Source: JAKACA01 sp049510975 (lineage in GTDB: Bacteria; Actinomycetota; Acidimicrobiia; Acidimicrobiales; Bog-793). Taken from it: a stretch of 64,000 bases of DNA. Shown here one piece after another: positions 53,056 to 62,600 of the stretch. The number at the start of each line of letters is the position of its first letter. Position 1 is the first letter of the stretch. The translations under genes were made by a program, and so were the position numbers. Where the stretch lies: NCBI GenBank assembly GCA_049510975.1, contig JBEKYM010000010.1, positions 1 through 64,000 on the forward strand. Reading direction: 5' to 3'. Below the pieces are notes generated by a model. The model ran no database searches. It was not told where the DNA came from and saw only the letters and a list, made by a program, of their open reading frames with translations.

Positions 53056-53471
53056 CCCACCGGATCGTCGTGGGGGTTGACGGGTCCGAGCACGGCAACA
53101 CCGCTCTCAGCTGGGCGGCCGAGGAGGCGAAGGTCCACCAGGGTGAGATCATCGCCGTCTTTGCCTGGCAGCTGCCCTTTGTCGGCATGCCGGGCGCGTT
53201 CGACCGGCGGGAGATGGAAGAGAGGTGCAAGACGTTTCTCGATGGTGCGGTCGCTGCCGTTCTGCCCGCACCCGGTGTGCCGATCACCAAGTACGTGGCT
53301 GAGGGAGACGTGAGCGCTTCGCTGATCGAAGCCTCTGCGAGCGCCGACATGTTGGTGCTGGGATCCCGCGGACGAGGTGGCTTCGCCGGTCTGAAGCTGG
53401 GCTCCGTCAGCCAGGAGTGCGTTCAACATGCTCGTTGTCCCGTAGTGATCATCAAAGGACCTCGCGACTGA
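53052..53471 (+). CDS. Universal stress protein (UspA family)
   Basis: This 139-residue protein has the Usp ATP-binding pattern: VVGVDGSEHGNTALSWA and the C-terminal GSRGRGGFAGLKLGSVS followed by ARCPVVII. ATG 53052 overlaps the transporter stop (ATGA), so it is co-translated with it. It would bind ATP and respond to stress or starvation. It may be induced with the phosphate transporter. Confidence 0.92.
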   Translation: MTHRIVVGVDGSEHGNTALSWAAEEAKVHQGEIIAVFAWQLPFVGMPGAFDRREMEERCKTFLDGAVAAVLPAPGVPITKYVAEGDVSASLIEASASADMLVLGSRGRGGFAGLKLGSVSQECVQHARCPVVIIKGPRD

Positions 53472-53504
53472 CGCGGACCTCGCGCGCTCGGACGGCCGCG
53501 TCAG
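53468..53504. terminator. Bidirectional hairpin between the USP and aquaporin genes
   Basis: CTGACGCGG (53468-53476) pairs perfectly with CCGCGTCAG (53496-53504) around a GC-rich 19-base loop. Each arm carries the stop codon of one convergent gene, so it may terminate both. Confidence 0.6.
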
Positions 53505-54292
53505 AGCGACCCTTCGGCAGCTTCGGTAGCAGCCTTGCTCGGCGGACCGCGCAGGATCCACGCGAACCCCACGGCGAGTGCACCTCCGATGAGTGGTCCG
53601 ACGACATAGGCCCACCAGTCGGTCCAGTGGCCGCCGACGATCGCCGGGCCGAGCGAGCGGGCGGGGTTCATGGAGGCGCCCGAGATCGGTGCTGCCCAGA
53701 GGCCGGCCAAGATGATGTAGCCGCCCACTGCCAAGGCCGCATTGGGCCCGACGTTGCGAGCGCCGGAGGCGGTACCGAGGATGACACTGACCAACCCGGC
53801 GGTCAGAACGATCTCGATCAGGGTTGTGGTCCATCCGCTGACGGCAGTGCCGGGCCCGGTCGCACCGAGGTGTCCGATGTTGCCGAACGTGAACCGTAGG
53901 AACGTGGCGGCCAGCAGGCTTCCTGCCATCTCGGCGGCGATGTATCCGGGCACCCGCTTCCATGGAAAGTTCCCTCGCAGCGTGAAGGCCACGGTCACCG
54001 CCGGGTTGAGGTGGGCCCCGCTGACCGTCCCCATGAAGTAGATGATCGCCATGACCATCAGACCAGGTGCCACCACGGCAGCATCGAGAGGGACCTGACC
54101 GTGGCTGCGCGCATCGACTACCGCACCGCCGGCGGCTACGAGCACAAGGAGGAAAGTGCCGAACACCTCGGCGAACAGGCGACGCCACTCGTAGCTCAAG
54201 TCCTGGAAGTCGCGGGTCCAAGCGGTCTGCAGCTCAGCGGGTTCCCGCAGCCAGAGGGGCTCGGGTTGGTGGCGACCTGACAACTGTTCCAC
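53501..54292 (-). CDS. Aquaporin/MIP family channel
   Basis: This 263-residue channel has six TM helices and the two NPA motifs: SGAHLNPAVTVAF and GASMNPARSLGPA. It has an extended hydrophilic N-terminus of about 38 residues (SGRHQPEPLWLREPAEL). The second half, with ARSLGP, points to a water-selective rather than glycerol-type channel. It is convergent with the USP gene. Confidence 0.93.
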   Translation of the reverse strand: MEQLSGRHQPEPLWLREPAELQTAWTRDFQDLSYEWRRLFAEVFGTFLLVLVAAGGAVVDARSHGQVPLDAAVVAPGLMVMAIIYFMGTVSGAHLNPAVTVAFTLRGNFPWKRVPGYIAAEMAGSLLAATFLRFTFGNIGHLGATGPGTAVSGWTTTLIEIVLTAGLVSVILGTASGARNVGPNAALAVGGYIILAGLWAAPISGASMNPARSLGPAIVGGHWTDWWAYVVGPLIGGALAVGFAWILRGPPSKAATEAAEGSL

Positions 54293-54395
54293 GGAACCCT
54301 CCTAGTCAGACGAGAGCGCGGGTCACGCACCGAGAGTAGCTTTCGCATGGTCAGGAGCCCCGGACGGCTTCGGGCGATGAGAGGAGTGCGAACCG

Positions 54396-54764
54396 GTGAC
54401 TGCCGAGCACTGGAAGACCGAACCCGAGAGCCAGGACTATCCCGCAGCTCAGTCGTATCTGTCGTTGCTTGTTGGCAAGGCAGAGGCCGCGAAGCTGGTC
54501 AAGCAGCTTCGCGGCCAGAAGACGCTCAAGTACTACGCCGCCAAGGACATGCTTCGAGCCTCCGGCCTCCCCCTCCTACCGCCAGACGACCCGGAGGTTG
54601 CAACGGACCTGAAGAAGGTCAAAGCCGGCACAAAGCTGTCGCCGGTCCTGCTGGTGCTGGGGGACCCGTTGTGGGTTGCGGACGGGTATCACCGGATTTG
54701 CATCAGCTATCACATCGGCGAGAAGACCGAAATCCCCTGCCGGGCCGTGAAGCGCAAGTCCTGA
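54396..54764 (+). CDS. Conserved hypothetical protein
   Basis: This 122-residue protein has a helical N-terminus (SLLVGKAEAAKLVKQLRG), a Lys/Ala linker, then KLSPVLLVLGDPLWVADGYH and IPCRAVKRKS. The VADGYHR-IPCR segment resembles ParB-like/sulfiredoxin folds; I recall it from conserved hypotheticals. The GTG start has a GAGAGGAG site. Convergent with the LLM gene (12 bp apart). Function unknown. Confidence 0.65.
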   Translation: MTAEHWKTEPESQDYPAAQSYLSLLVGKAEAAKLVKQLRGQKTLKYYAAKDMLRASGLPLLPPDDPEVATDLKKVKAGTKLSPVLLVLGDPLWVADGYHRICISYHIGEKTEIPCRAVKRKS

Positions 54765-54776
54765 GGGGCGATCCAC

Positions 54777-55850
54777 TCACGTCCAAGTCTTCAGGACGGG
54801 AAGAACTTCGCTCGCGAAGAGTCGCAGCGATCGCTCGGCAACCTCCAGAGGGATTCCTCCGAACCGAAAAGTGCTCAGAAGGTCGAAGCTGCCCAAGATC
54901 GACCGGCGCTCGTCCAGCCGTTTCAGCACTTGATCCGGCGTCCCATAGGCACTGGTGGAGAGCCAACTCTTGAGAAACCCCTCGAGTCCGATCGTCCGAA
55001 GTACTTCGGCCGTCTGCGCGTATGACTCGTAACCCGTCGTCGATTCGAAATGGGTGCCTGTCACCTCATAGTGCTCGAGCAGGCTTGGTAGGTATTGACT
55101 CAAGTACTTTTTTCCGAGCTCCTCGGCATCGTTCGGGTCCGCCAAACACACGGTGAAGTCGCCGGTGGCCAGTGGTGGAGGATCTTGGCCAAATTTCGAT
55201 CGGTAGTTGTCTTTGTAGCGCTCGACACCGGGAAGTCGGGCTGACCAAGGCCTGTCGGCGAACATCGTCAGCCGTGCTCCAAGTTCGGCGGCGGCATCCA
55301 CTGACTCGTCGCTGGAGGCGACCGCGTAAAGCCGGTCGGAGAAGGAGCGCTGCGGCCTCGGCCGGATAGGGCTTTTCGGCTGAGGATAGAAGCGCCCGGA
55401 CCCCTCGATGGTGCCGGTTCGCAGCGCGTCGACGATCATCGTCGCCGCTTCGTCGAAACGCTCTCGGGACTCAGCCATGTCGATTCCCGCGAACTGCGCG
55501 TATTCTCTTCTCGCCAGCCCTCTGCCGAGGCCGAGACGTAAACGACCACCACAGAGCTGATCAAGCACGGCGACCCGCTCGGCGACCTCCAGCGGGCTGT
55601 GGTACGGAAGAATGATCGCCGCTGTACCAACGTCTACTCCGTTGCATGCTCCGGCGAGATACGCCAGTATCACCGTGTTGTCGGGACAGATAGAATAGTC
55701 AAAGAAATGATGCTCGGCTGACCAAATGACGTCGAACCCGATGTCAGCCGCTATCTTCGCCAACGTGATCTCTTCCTCATAGACTTGAGAGTCGGAGATT
55801 CCATGGGGCCAACCATACGCGGTGAAAGTCATCTGAATGCCTACATCCAT
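54777..55850 (-). CDS. LLM-class flavin-dependent oxidoreductase
   Basis: This 357-residue protein has the luciferase-like monooxygenase barrel: FDVIWSAEHHFFD, GTAAIILPYHSPLEVAERVA, LDQLCGGRLRLGLGRG and YGTPDQVLKRL. Members use reduced FMN or F420 for oxygenation or hydride transfer. ATG 55850 with an AAGAAGG-type site is used; the frame extends 29 residues upstream into the SDR gene. It is the last gene of the acyl-CoA cluster and may catalyse an oxygenation in that pathway. Confidence 0.9.
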   Translation of the reverse strand: MDVGIQMTFTAYGWPHGISDSQVYEEEITLAKIAADIGFDVIWSAEHHFFDYSICPDNTVILAYLAGACNGVDVGTAAIILPYHSPLEVAERVAVLDQLCGGRLRLGLGRGLARREYAQFAGIDMAESRERFDEAATMIVDALRTGTIEGSGRFYPQPKSPIRPRPQRSFSDRLYAVASSDESVDAAAELGARLTMFADRPWSARLPGVERYKDNYRSKFGQDPPPLATGDFTVCLADPNDAEELGKKYLSQYLPSLLEHYEVTGTHFESTTGYESYAQTAEVLRTIGLEGFLKSWLSTSAYGTPDQVLKRLDERRSILGSFDLLSTFRFGGIPLEVAERSLRLFASEVLPVLKTWT

Positions 55851-55933
55851 GGGATGCCTTCTTTCCTTGCAGCCGGGCGAGCCGGCGCGGCTCGTCTGAT
55901 CTCTGCCACCGGAGTGAAGTCGGCGACAGAGCC

Positions 55934-56704
55934 TCACCCATCTCGTGAACCGGTGCCGAGCGGCGCAGGACGACGCGGCTCGGCGCGATGGCGAGCAAAG
56001 TGGCTTCCTCCGTCGACCGGCACGACGGTCCCGGTCACATGACTGGCATCATCGCTCGCGAGGAAGGCGATGACGGCAGCGACTTCGTCGGCCGAACCGA
56101 ACGGCTCCCCTGCCAGCTCTGCACCCTCTCGACGAAGACCACGCGTTCGGGGGGTGTCGATGACCCCAGGAGCGACAGCGTTGACCCGGACGTTGCCACT
56201 GCTGAGCTCTCCAGCCAGGTGGATGGTCAGGCCGATAATTCCTGCCTTCGCGGCGCTGTACCAGTCGGATCCTCCGCCGACCATGGCCGCGATGGAGGCG
56301 ACGTTCACGATGGTGCCCTGCCGCTGGTCGAGCATGATCGGGCTGACCAACCTGCAGAGCTCTCCCGTCATCCCTAGAGATTGGCTGATCCCTGCCGTGA
56401 AGCTTGCACGTCCGGCCGGAGAGATCGCCGCCGGGCCGGCGTTGTTGACAAGGATGTCGATGCGCTGTGCTTCTTGCACGATGCGCCTGACGGCCTCTTG
56501 TCGCGTTTGCGGAACGGCTAGGTCGGCAACGAGGGTGTGGACCTGGCCCAGCAGGCCGAGCGAGTCAGCCGCCTCCATGGTTGACGCCTCGTCCATGTCG
56601 ACGATCCAGACAGCGGCACCGGCAAGTATGAGCCTGCGGCTGGTCGCATAGCCGATCCCGCTGGCCCCTCCTGTCACGAAGGCAATCCGGTCCTGAAGGT
56701 CCAT
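55934..56704 (-). CDS. SDR family oxidoreductase
   Basis: This 256-residue dehydrogenase has TGGASGIGYATS, NNAG, Ser in VASIAA and WYSAAKAG (Tyr and Lys), and a PVDGG end. ATG 56704 is preferred over 56761 because the NAD-binding strand follows directly. It lies between the acyl-CoA dehydrogenase and LLM genes and may oxidise or reduce a hydroxyacyl intermediate. Substrate unknown. Confidence 0.88.
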   Translation of the reverse strand: MDLQDRIAFVTGGASGIGYATSRRLILAGAAVWIVDMDEASTMEAADSLGLLGQVHTLVADLAVPQTRQEAVRRIVQEAQRIDILVNNAGPAAISPAGRASFTAGISQSLGMTGELCRLVSPIMLDQRQGTIVNVASIAAMVGGGSDWYSAAKAGIIGLTIHLAGELSSGNVRVNAVAPGVIDTPRTRGLRREGAELAGEPFGSADEVAAVIAFLASDDASHVTGTVVPVDGGSHFARHRAEPRRPAPLGTGSRDG

Positions 56705-56783
56705 GAAGCTCCCAAGGTTTGAGTTGTCCGCAGTGCCTTTCGACCTGCTCCGCGCAGCCATGAACGGTGCCCGCTGAATCGAA

Positions 56784-57959
56784 TCAGATCACCGGCGCTG
56801 GCATACCGGGGTCGTAGGGGAGTCCGAGCACTCGCTCAGCGATGAGGTTGCGCTGCACCTCGGCGGTACCTGCCCCGATGGTCGAGCCTCTCGTCCGGAG
56901 GAACCCCCACGCCCAGCGACCGCGCTGTACCGCCAACCGGTCGCCGCCGCCGACGAGCCCGTTCGGGCCGATGATCTCGATTGCGAGCTCGTGGAGGCGT
57001 TTCTCGAAGAGGCTGTGCATGAGGCGAGTCACCGAGGATTCAGCGCCTGGGTCCTGTCCCTTCAGCACCGCGGAGAGGATGCGGAGGTTGTTCAGATGCA
57101 GCAGCCGAACCGAGGTCTCCAGCTTCGCCAGCTCCTGGCGGATGACGGGGTCGCTCAACCTTCCGAGCTGGCCGGCGAGCTGCTCGAGGTCATCGAGGAT
57201 CCGCCGATACCCCATGTCACGTGCGGTGTTGGCCGTTGAGCGCTCGAATCCGAGCGCAGTGCGAGCCACCTTCCAGCCGCCGTTCTCTTCGCCAACGACA
57301 TGAGTGGCCGGGACGCGGACGTCCTCGAAGAAGACCTCTGAGAATCTCGTGTCTCCGGTCATGTCCTTGAGCGGACGGATGACAATGCCATCGGTTCGCA
57401 TGTCGATGATGAGGTAGGTGATCCCGTTGGCACGGGATTCCTCGGTTCCGGTGCGCACGAGGGCTGCCATGAAGTCTGAAGTCATGCTGTGCGAAGTCCA
57501 GACTTTCTGGCCGTTCACGATGAACTCGTCGCCGTCGCGCACGGCCTTCGTCCGGAGCGATGGAAGGTCTGAGCCCGCCTCGGGCTCGGAGTAACCGAGG
57601 CACCACTCCTCGTCTCCCCGCACGATGGGCGGCAGATACCGATCGCGTTGCTCGGTGGTCCCGAACCGAAGGATGGTCGGGCCGACGATGCCGAGGCCCC
57701 CGGGCTGGCGAGGAACGCGGGCCCTGGTCATCTCCTCGTGATAGGCGACCTGCTCAGTGAGACAGAGCTCCATCCCTCCCCACGCCTTCGGCCAGGACGG
57801 GCCGGCAAAGCCGCGGTCGGCGAGCAGTCGCGCCCAGGCCTTTTGCCATTGCCGGCGCTCTTCGTGGTCCTTCGGTGGGCGGCCCGGGTTGTTCTCCTCG
57901 AGGAACGTCCGCAAGCGGGATCGCAGATCCTCTGCCTTGTCGTCCAGGGAAAAGTCCAT
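56784..57959 (-). CDS. Acyl-CoA dehydrogenase
   Basis: This 391-residue flavoenzyme has the family motifs WCLGYSEPEAGSD, GQKVWTSHSMTSDF, and GTAEVQRNLIAERVLGL. It should form an alpha,beta double bond in acyl-CoA. Its start shares one base with the ligase stop (TGATG), so it is coupled to that gene. It is one of three paralogous dehydrogenases in this cluster. Substrate not predictable. Confidence 0.92.
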   Translation of the reverse strand: MDFSLDDKAEDLRSRLRTFLEENNPGRPPKDHEERRQWQKAWARLLADRGFAGPSWPKAWGGMELCLTEQVAYHEEMTRARVPRQPGGLGIVGPTILRFGTTEQRDRYLPPIVRGDEEWCLGYSEPEAGSDLPSLRTKAVRDGDEFIVNGQKVWTSHSMTSDFMAALVRTGTEESRANGITYLIIDMRTDGIVIRPLKDMTGDTRFSEVFFEDVRVPATHVVGEENGGWKVARTALGFERSTANTARDMGYRRILDDLEQLAGQLGRLSDPVIRQELAKLETSVRLLHLNNLRILSAVLKGQDPGAESSVTRLMHSLFEKRLHELAIEIIGPNGLVGGGDRLAVQRGRWAWGFLRTRGSTIGAGTAEVQRNLIAERVLGLPYDPGMPAPVI

Positions 57960-59608
57960 CAGTCCCCTCCATTGCCGGCCGCCACTGCGCCGAGCTCCTC
58001 GAGCTCGCCGAGCGGTACCGCTTCCCGCTCGGCCATGGCGGCGACCGCCTTGCGATCGAGCTTGCTATTCGGGGTGACCGGGAGGTCCTTCAACGAGAAC
58101 CAGCGCCGCGGGAGCTTGTACGCAGCCAACTGCTCCCGTGCCTCAGCGGCGAGGGATCTTGCCAGCTGTTGCTCGCCGCGGGCGGAAAGCAACTCAGGGT
58201 CCCAGATGATGGCAGCGGCCGGGATCTCGCCGAGCCGGTCGTCGGAGACGGCAACGACAACCGCCTCACGTACGAGCGGCGACTTGCGAAGGGCGTCCTC
58301 CACTTCGGCTGGGAAGACATTGAATCCGCCGACGATGAGCATCTCCTTCGCCCGCCCGGTGATGTAAAGGATTCCGTGTTCGTCGACTCGACCGAGGTCA
58401 CCAGTGTGGTACCAGCCGTCGTCGTCGAGCTGGAGTGACGTCTCGCCTTCCGCGGTCACGACGCGCCGTTGATCCGGGCGCCCGAGGATCTCACCGGACT
58501 GGCCGACGGCGACTTCCGTGCCAGTCTCGTCCACGATCCGCCACACGCTGTCGGACGTGATCCTCCCGACCGATCCGGGTCCACGTAGGCCCGCGATCAC
58601 GTCGTCGTAGTGCTCGAGGGCGCTCACTCCGCCCTCGGTCGAGCCGTACGCCTGGAGCACCGGTACCCCGTAGCGAGCTTCGAAGGCCTCCCTGGTGGAG
58701 ACGGGCAGGGGAGCCGTTCCTGAGTTGACGTACTTGAGCGACCCGAGGTTCACCGTCGTCTCGGTGAACGCGAGCATGTGAACCATGGCGGGAGTCAGCT
58801 GCAGCGTGTCGAGCGCGTAGGTGTCCGCCAACTTCGCCACGACCTCGACGTCGAACTTCCGGATCATGACGAGCGGCCGGCCGACGAAGAGCCGGAACAC
58901 GAGGCGCCCAAAGCTGGCTGACTGACCGAACGGGTTGAATGAAAGCCCTGGCGGCTTGTCCAGCGCGGCCGCCCGTGGTCGGAAGCCAGGATTGTTCGAG
59001 TACGCCTCTGCCGTGCGCCGCGGTGAGGTCGCGAGCGGTCCGTGGGTCTTCACAAGCGCCTTTGCATCGCCAGTCGTGCCGGAGGTGAAGAAGATGCAGG
59101 CGGCGTCCTCGGGTGATGGACGAACGGGCGGCCGATCGGTTCCAAGCGGGCCGTGAGGCGCTTCGCGGCCGTCTGAGGCGGCGGGGCGCTCGCCGACCTC
59201 GCTGCCGTCGATCGACACGGTGATCAACGGCCAGCCTTGGAGCGGTTCGCCTCCGTCTGCGGCGATGACCACGCGGGGGTTGACGAGCTCGAAGCGGCGC
59301 ACCGCTTCGGTAGCGGGAGAGACCGCGCCGCAAAGTGCTGCGACCGCACCGAGACCCCAGGTCGCGAGGACCGCGACCACCCAGGCGGGATCGTTCCAGA
59401 GGTACAGTCCGACGACGTCGCCGGGGCCTACACCCGACTGGGACAGCCGGAGGCGGAGTCGGTCTGCCAGATCGGCAATCTCGCCGTAGCTGTATGACTG
59501 GCCGTCGGGTAAGAGTAAAAAGGGTTTGTCCGCGTCGCGCGCGACACGGATCTCGAACATCTCCGGAACGGTCTCCGGGTCGGGCTCGGTCGTTGCGTCA
59601 CTCGTCAA
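57959..59608 (-). CDS. AMP-forming CoA ligase (ANL superfamily)
   Basis: This 549-residue enzyme has FFTSGTTGDAKALVKTHG, YGSTEGG, WYHTGDLGRV, GRAKEMLIVGGFNVFP and the catalytic Lys near NSKLDRK. It activates a carboxylic acid as acyl-CoA. TTG 59608 is chosen because GGGGGAG lies about eight bases upstream and it overlaps the stop of the upstream dehydrogenase gene; the longer frame is inside that gene. It likely provides the entry step of the acyl-CoA pathway. Confidence 0.9.
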   Translation of the reverse strand: MTSDATTEPDPETVPEMFEIRVARDADKPFLLLPDGQSYSYGEIADLADRLRLRLSQSGVGPGDVVGLYLWNDPAWVVAVLATWGLGAVAALCGAVSPATEAVRRFELVNPRVVIAADGGEPLQGWPLITVSIDGSEVGERPAASDGREAPHGPLGTDRPPVRPSPEDAACIFFTSGTTGDAKALVKTHGPLATSPRRTAEAYSNNPGFRPRAAALDKPPGLSFNPFGQSASFGRLVFRLFVGRPLVMIRKFDVEVVAKLADTYALDTLQLTPAMVHMLAFTETTVNLGSLKYVNSGTAPLPVSTREAFEARYGVPVLQAYGSTEGGVSALEHYDDVIAGLRGPGSVGRITSDSVWRIVDETGTEVAVGQSGEILGRPDQRRVVTAEGETSLQLDDDGWYHTGDLGRVDEHGILYITGRAKEMLIVGGFNVFPAEVEDALRKSPLVREAVVVAVSDDRLGEIPAAAIIWDPELLSARGEQQLARSLAAEAREQLAAYKLPRRWFSLKDLPVTPNSKLDRKAVAAMAEREAVPLGELEELGAVAAGNGGD

Positions 59609-60843
59609 AACGCCGTCTCCCCCTTCAATAGGTGGCGCGCGATGTTGCGCCGCATGATCTCGCTGCTGCCGTCGGCCACGCGGATGGCGCGTGACTGGTG
59701 CCACCCGTCGTACAAGCGGGTCTCGTTCGTGAGACCCATGCCGCCGAGGACCTGCATGCTCCGGTCAAAGACGCGGAAGCACATCTCGGTCGAGTAGGCC
59801 TTCAAGATCGCCATATCTCGCAGCGGCAGCTCGCCGCGCTCAAGTCTCCTTGCACAGTCGAGAGCCATCGACTTGGTGGCGTAGACGTCCATTGCAGACT
59901 CCGCCAGCTGGAAGGACACACCCTGGTAATCGGCAATGGGGTGTCCGAAGGCCTGACGGTCCTTCGAGTATTCGGTCGCCAGCTCGAGCGCCCAACGCGC
60001 CAATCCGACACACCGGCCGGCGTTGTACATGCGACCGAGAGATACGCCGTTGAGCGCGAGCTCGAAGCCTCGATGAAGCTCGCCGATCAGGCTGTCGGCG
60101 GGCACGCGAACATCGTTGAAGGAGATGATCGCCTCGTTGCCGCCGGGGTGACCGAAGATTTTGATGATCGAGTCGATCGAGAACCCCGGCGAGGTCGTCG
60201 GGACGAGTATGCAGCTGATCCCACCTTTGCGGGTCCGCCTCATCTCCTCGTCGGTCACTGCGAAGACGGTGGCGAAGGCCGCATAGGGAGAGTTCGAGAT
60301 CCACTGTTTCGTGCCGTTCAGGACCCAGCTGTCTCCGTCGAGGACAGCGTTGGTCCTCATCGACCACGCATCCGACCCGGCATCGGGCTCTGACATAGCA
60401 AAGCACGTCGTTGCCTCACCGCTCATGAGACGGTCGAGCGCTCGCGCTCGGAGTCCAGGCGTCATCTGCGCGAACAGGAAGCTCGGTCCGTTCGTCCAGT
60501 GACCGAGCGCCTGGTACGGGAGGATGCGACCCGGTCCGTACCGGTGGTACATGTACTCCCAGAGCGAAACGTTGGCGATCGGTCCAAGACCTCCTCCACC
60601 GATCTCCGTTGGGCACAAGATCGAGTAATAGCCCGCCTCGGCGGACCTGGTCCGCACCTGACGCATGACGGCTTGCAGCTCTTCGGAGTATCCGCCGGTC
60701 GCACCGTAGACCCACGACGGATCCTCGAGATGTTCGCGATGCTGCTCTTCCAGGGGCAGGACTTCGCTGTCGATGAAGGCGCCGAGACCGTGCTGGACTT
60801 CGGCGTCGAAATTGTCGGTCTCCATTCTGATGGTCGTGGTCAC
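59605..60843 (-). CDS. Acyl-CoA dehydrogenase
   Basis: This 412-residue enzyme has CFAMSEPDAGSDAWSMRT, GTKQWISNS, HPGGNEAIISFNDVRVP, and GSSEIMRRNIARHLL. It is larger than the other two of the cluster and less similar to them, suggesting a different substrate size. GTG 60843 overlaps the TetR stop by four bases (GTGA). Family membership is clear; substrate is not. Confidence 0.92.
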   Translation of the reverse strand: MTTTIRMETDNFDAEVQHGLGAFIDSEVLPLEEQHREHLEDPSWVYGATGGYSEELQAVMRQVRTRSAEAGYYSILCPTEIGGGGLGPIANVSLWEYMYHRYGPGRILPYQALGHWTNGPSFLFAQMTPGLRARALDRLMSGEATTCFAMSEPDAGSDAWSMRTNAVLDGDSWVLNGTKQWISNSPYAAFATVFAVTDEEMRRTRKGGISCILVPTTSPGFSIDSIIKIFGHPGGNEAIISFNDVRVPADSLIGELHRGFELALNGVSLGRMYNAGRCVGLARWALELATEYSKDRQAFGHPIADYQGVSFQLAESAMDVYATKSMALDCARRLERGELPLRDMAILKAYSTEMCFRVFDRSMQVLGGMGLTNETRLYDGWHQSRAIRVADGSSEIMRRNIARHLLKGETAF

Positions 60844-61457
60844 GTGCTCGCCTTTCGCCGCCTGTTCCGCCTGACTCCGTTCAAGAGCGCCTCGGCGATA
60901 GTGTTCCCGAGCTCCTCAGGGGTCATAGCTCCGGATGGGTCGTACCACTTGTAGACCCAGTTGGCGGCGCCGAGCATCGTGTTGACGACGATTTTTGGAG
61001 TCGTCGAGATCTGGAGCGATCCATCCTCTACTCCACTCTCGACGAGATCGACGAGGGTGTCGGCATACTCGCGACGGTGGCGGAGCAAGGTCTCTGCTGA
61101 AGCCGCCGGCAGCTCAGCCTCCTCTTCGAAGAAGATCTGAAGCAGCCTGCGGTTCTCGCAGGTGTAGACGATCCTGTCGACGAGGATCTCTTTCAGAGCC
61201 TCTGCCGGCGCAAGCCCACGGGCAACGATGGCGCGCTCGGCAGCGAGGCTCTCCTCCAGAACGTTGTCGTAGCACTCGACCAAAAGATCCTGCTTGCTCC
61301 GGATGTAGTGGTAGAGCGACGACTTTCCGACGCCCACGCCCTCCGCCAGGTCGATGATCGATGTGCCCCGGTAGCCGCGCTCGCTGAAGATACGGATCGC
61401 CACTTCGAGCACCTGAGCCTTGCGGAGCGTGCCGTTCGCTGCTTGGACCTTCGCCAC
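60840..61457 (-). CDS. TetR family regulator within the acyl-CoA operon
   Basis: This 205-residue regulator has a TetR HTH: VLEVAIRIFSERGYRGTSII, GVGVGKSSLYHYIRSKQDLL. The C-terminal ligand domain is helical. TetR proteins of this kind often sense acyl-CoA. It is embedded between two dehydrogenase genes and overlaps one, so it is likely auto-regulated with them. GTG start; GAGGA six bases upstream. Confidence 0.92.
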   Translation of the reverse strand: MAKVQAANGTLRKAQVLEVAIRIFSERGYRGTSIIDLAEGVGVGKSSLYHYIRSKQDLLVECYDNVLEESLAAERAIVARGLAPAEALKEILVDRIVYTCENRRLLQIFFEEEAELPAASAETLLRHRREYADTLVDLVESGVEDGSLQISTTPKIVVNTMLGAANWVYKWYDPSGAMTPEELGNTIAEALLNGVRRNRRRKAST

Positions 61458-61475
61458 CTGGTGTCCTCGATTTCC

Positions 61476-62591
61476 TCAGAGTTGGGCGTGCTGGAGGAGC
61501 CGTTCACGGTGATAGGCGGCATCTCCGAAGAGGAGTCCAGAAGAAGCAGCCCGTTTGAAGTACAAGTGGGCATCGTCGTCCCAAGTGAAGCCGATACCGC
61601 CATGGATCTGGATATTCTCGGCGGCCGCGTGGAAATATGACTCTGAACAGTATGCCTTCGCCATGCTGGCTACGAGGGGCAAGTCGTCGGCGTCCTCGTC
61701 CGCCGCCCAGCTCGCGTAATAGGCGGCCGACTTGGCTGATTCAATCTCGAGCAACACGTCAGCACACTTGTGCTTGATCGCCTGAAAGCTTCCGATCGGG
61801 CGTCCGAACTGAAAACGGTTCTTTGCGTACTCGACGCTCATCTCGAGGCACCTTTGCGCACCGCCGACCTGCTCAGCGGCCAGAGCGACTGCGGCCAGAT
61901 CGAGGGTCCGCGTCAAGATCCCGCCGGCTCCACCCTCGGGACCGATCAGGCGCGCGGGGGTCGCGGAGAACTCAAGGCGCGCCTGCCGGCGTGTCAGGTC
62001 CATCGTCTGGAACGGCGACCGGGCGAGGCCCTCGGCGGAACCGTCCACGCCGAAGAGCGACAAGCCGTTCTGCGTCCGCGCCACGACGAGGACGAGCGAG
62101 GCGATGTGCCCGTCGAGGACGTACATCTTGTGCCCGTCCAGGCGCCACGTTCCCCCGGACTCGACCGCTCTCATCTCGACCCCGCTCTCGTCCCAGCGGC
62201 CGTTGTCCTCCGTGAAGGCAAGGGTGGCGATCGTTTCGCCCGAGGCAATGGAAGGCAGGAGCTCCCGTTTGGCATCGTCGTCGTCGGACGCGAGGAGCGC
62301 GTTCGCGGCAAGGACGACAGTTGCGAAATACGGCGCGCACACCAAGGCCCTTCCCATCTCCTCCAGCACCACGGTGAGCTCGAGAGAGCCGAAGCCCTGC
62401 CCTCCGTATTCCTCGGGAACCGTCAGTGCCTGCAGGCCAAGTGGATCGGCCAGCTGTGCCCACTGTTCGGGGTTGTAGCCGTCCTCGGTCTCCATCAGGC
62501 GCCGCACCTCGGAGATGGGGGAGTGCTCGGAGAAGAAGCGGCGGATCGTCCGCCTCAGCTCCTCCTGCTCCTCACTGAACGCAAAGTCCAC
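61476..62591 (-). CDS. Acyl-CoA dehydrogenase
   Basis: This 371-residue enzyme starts MDFAFSEEQEELRRTI and has TLAFTEDNGRWDESG, GHKMYVLDGHIASLVL, IHGGIGFTWDDDAHLYFKRA. The last motif is typical of FadE-type proteins that pair with a partner in steroid or alkyl side-chain breakdown; the pairing with the 412-aa protein could reflect a heteromer. It lies 18 bp before the TetR gene and 9 bp after the MaoC-like gene. Confidence 0.92.
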   Translation of the reverse strand: MDFAFSEEQEELRRTIRRFFSEHSPISEVRRLMETEDGYNPEQWAQLADPLGLQALTVPEEYGGQGFGSLELTVVLEEMGRALVCAPYFATVVLAANALLASDDDDAKRELLPSIASGETIATLAFTEDNGRWDESGVEMRAVESGGTWRLDGHKMYVLDGHIASLVLVVARTQNGLSLFGVDGSAEGLARSPFQTMDLTRRQARLEFSATPARLIGPEGGAGGILTRTLDLAAVALAAEQVGGAQRCLEMSVEYAKNRFQFGRPIGSFQAIKHKCADVLLEIESAKSAAYYASWAADEDADDLPLVASMAKAYCSESYFHAAAENIQIHGGIGFTWDDDAHLYFKRAASSGLLFGDAAYHRERLLQHAQL

Positions 62592-62600
62592 GCAGCCTCC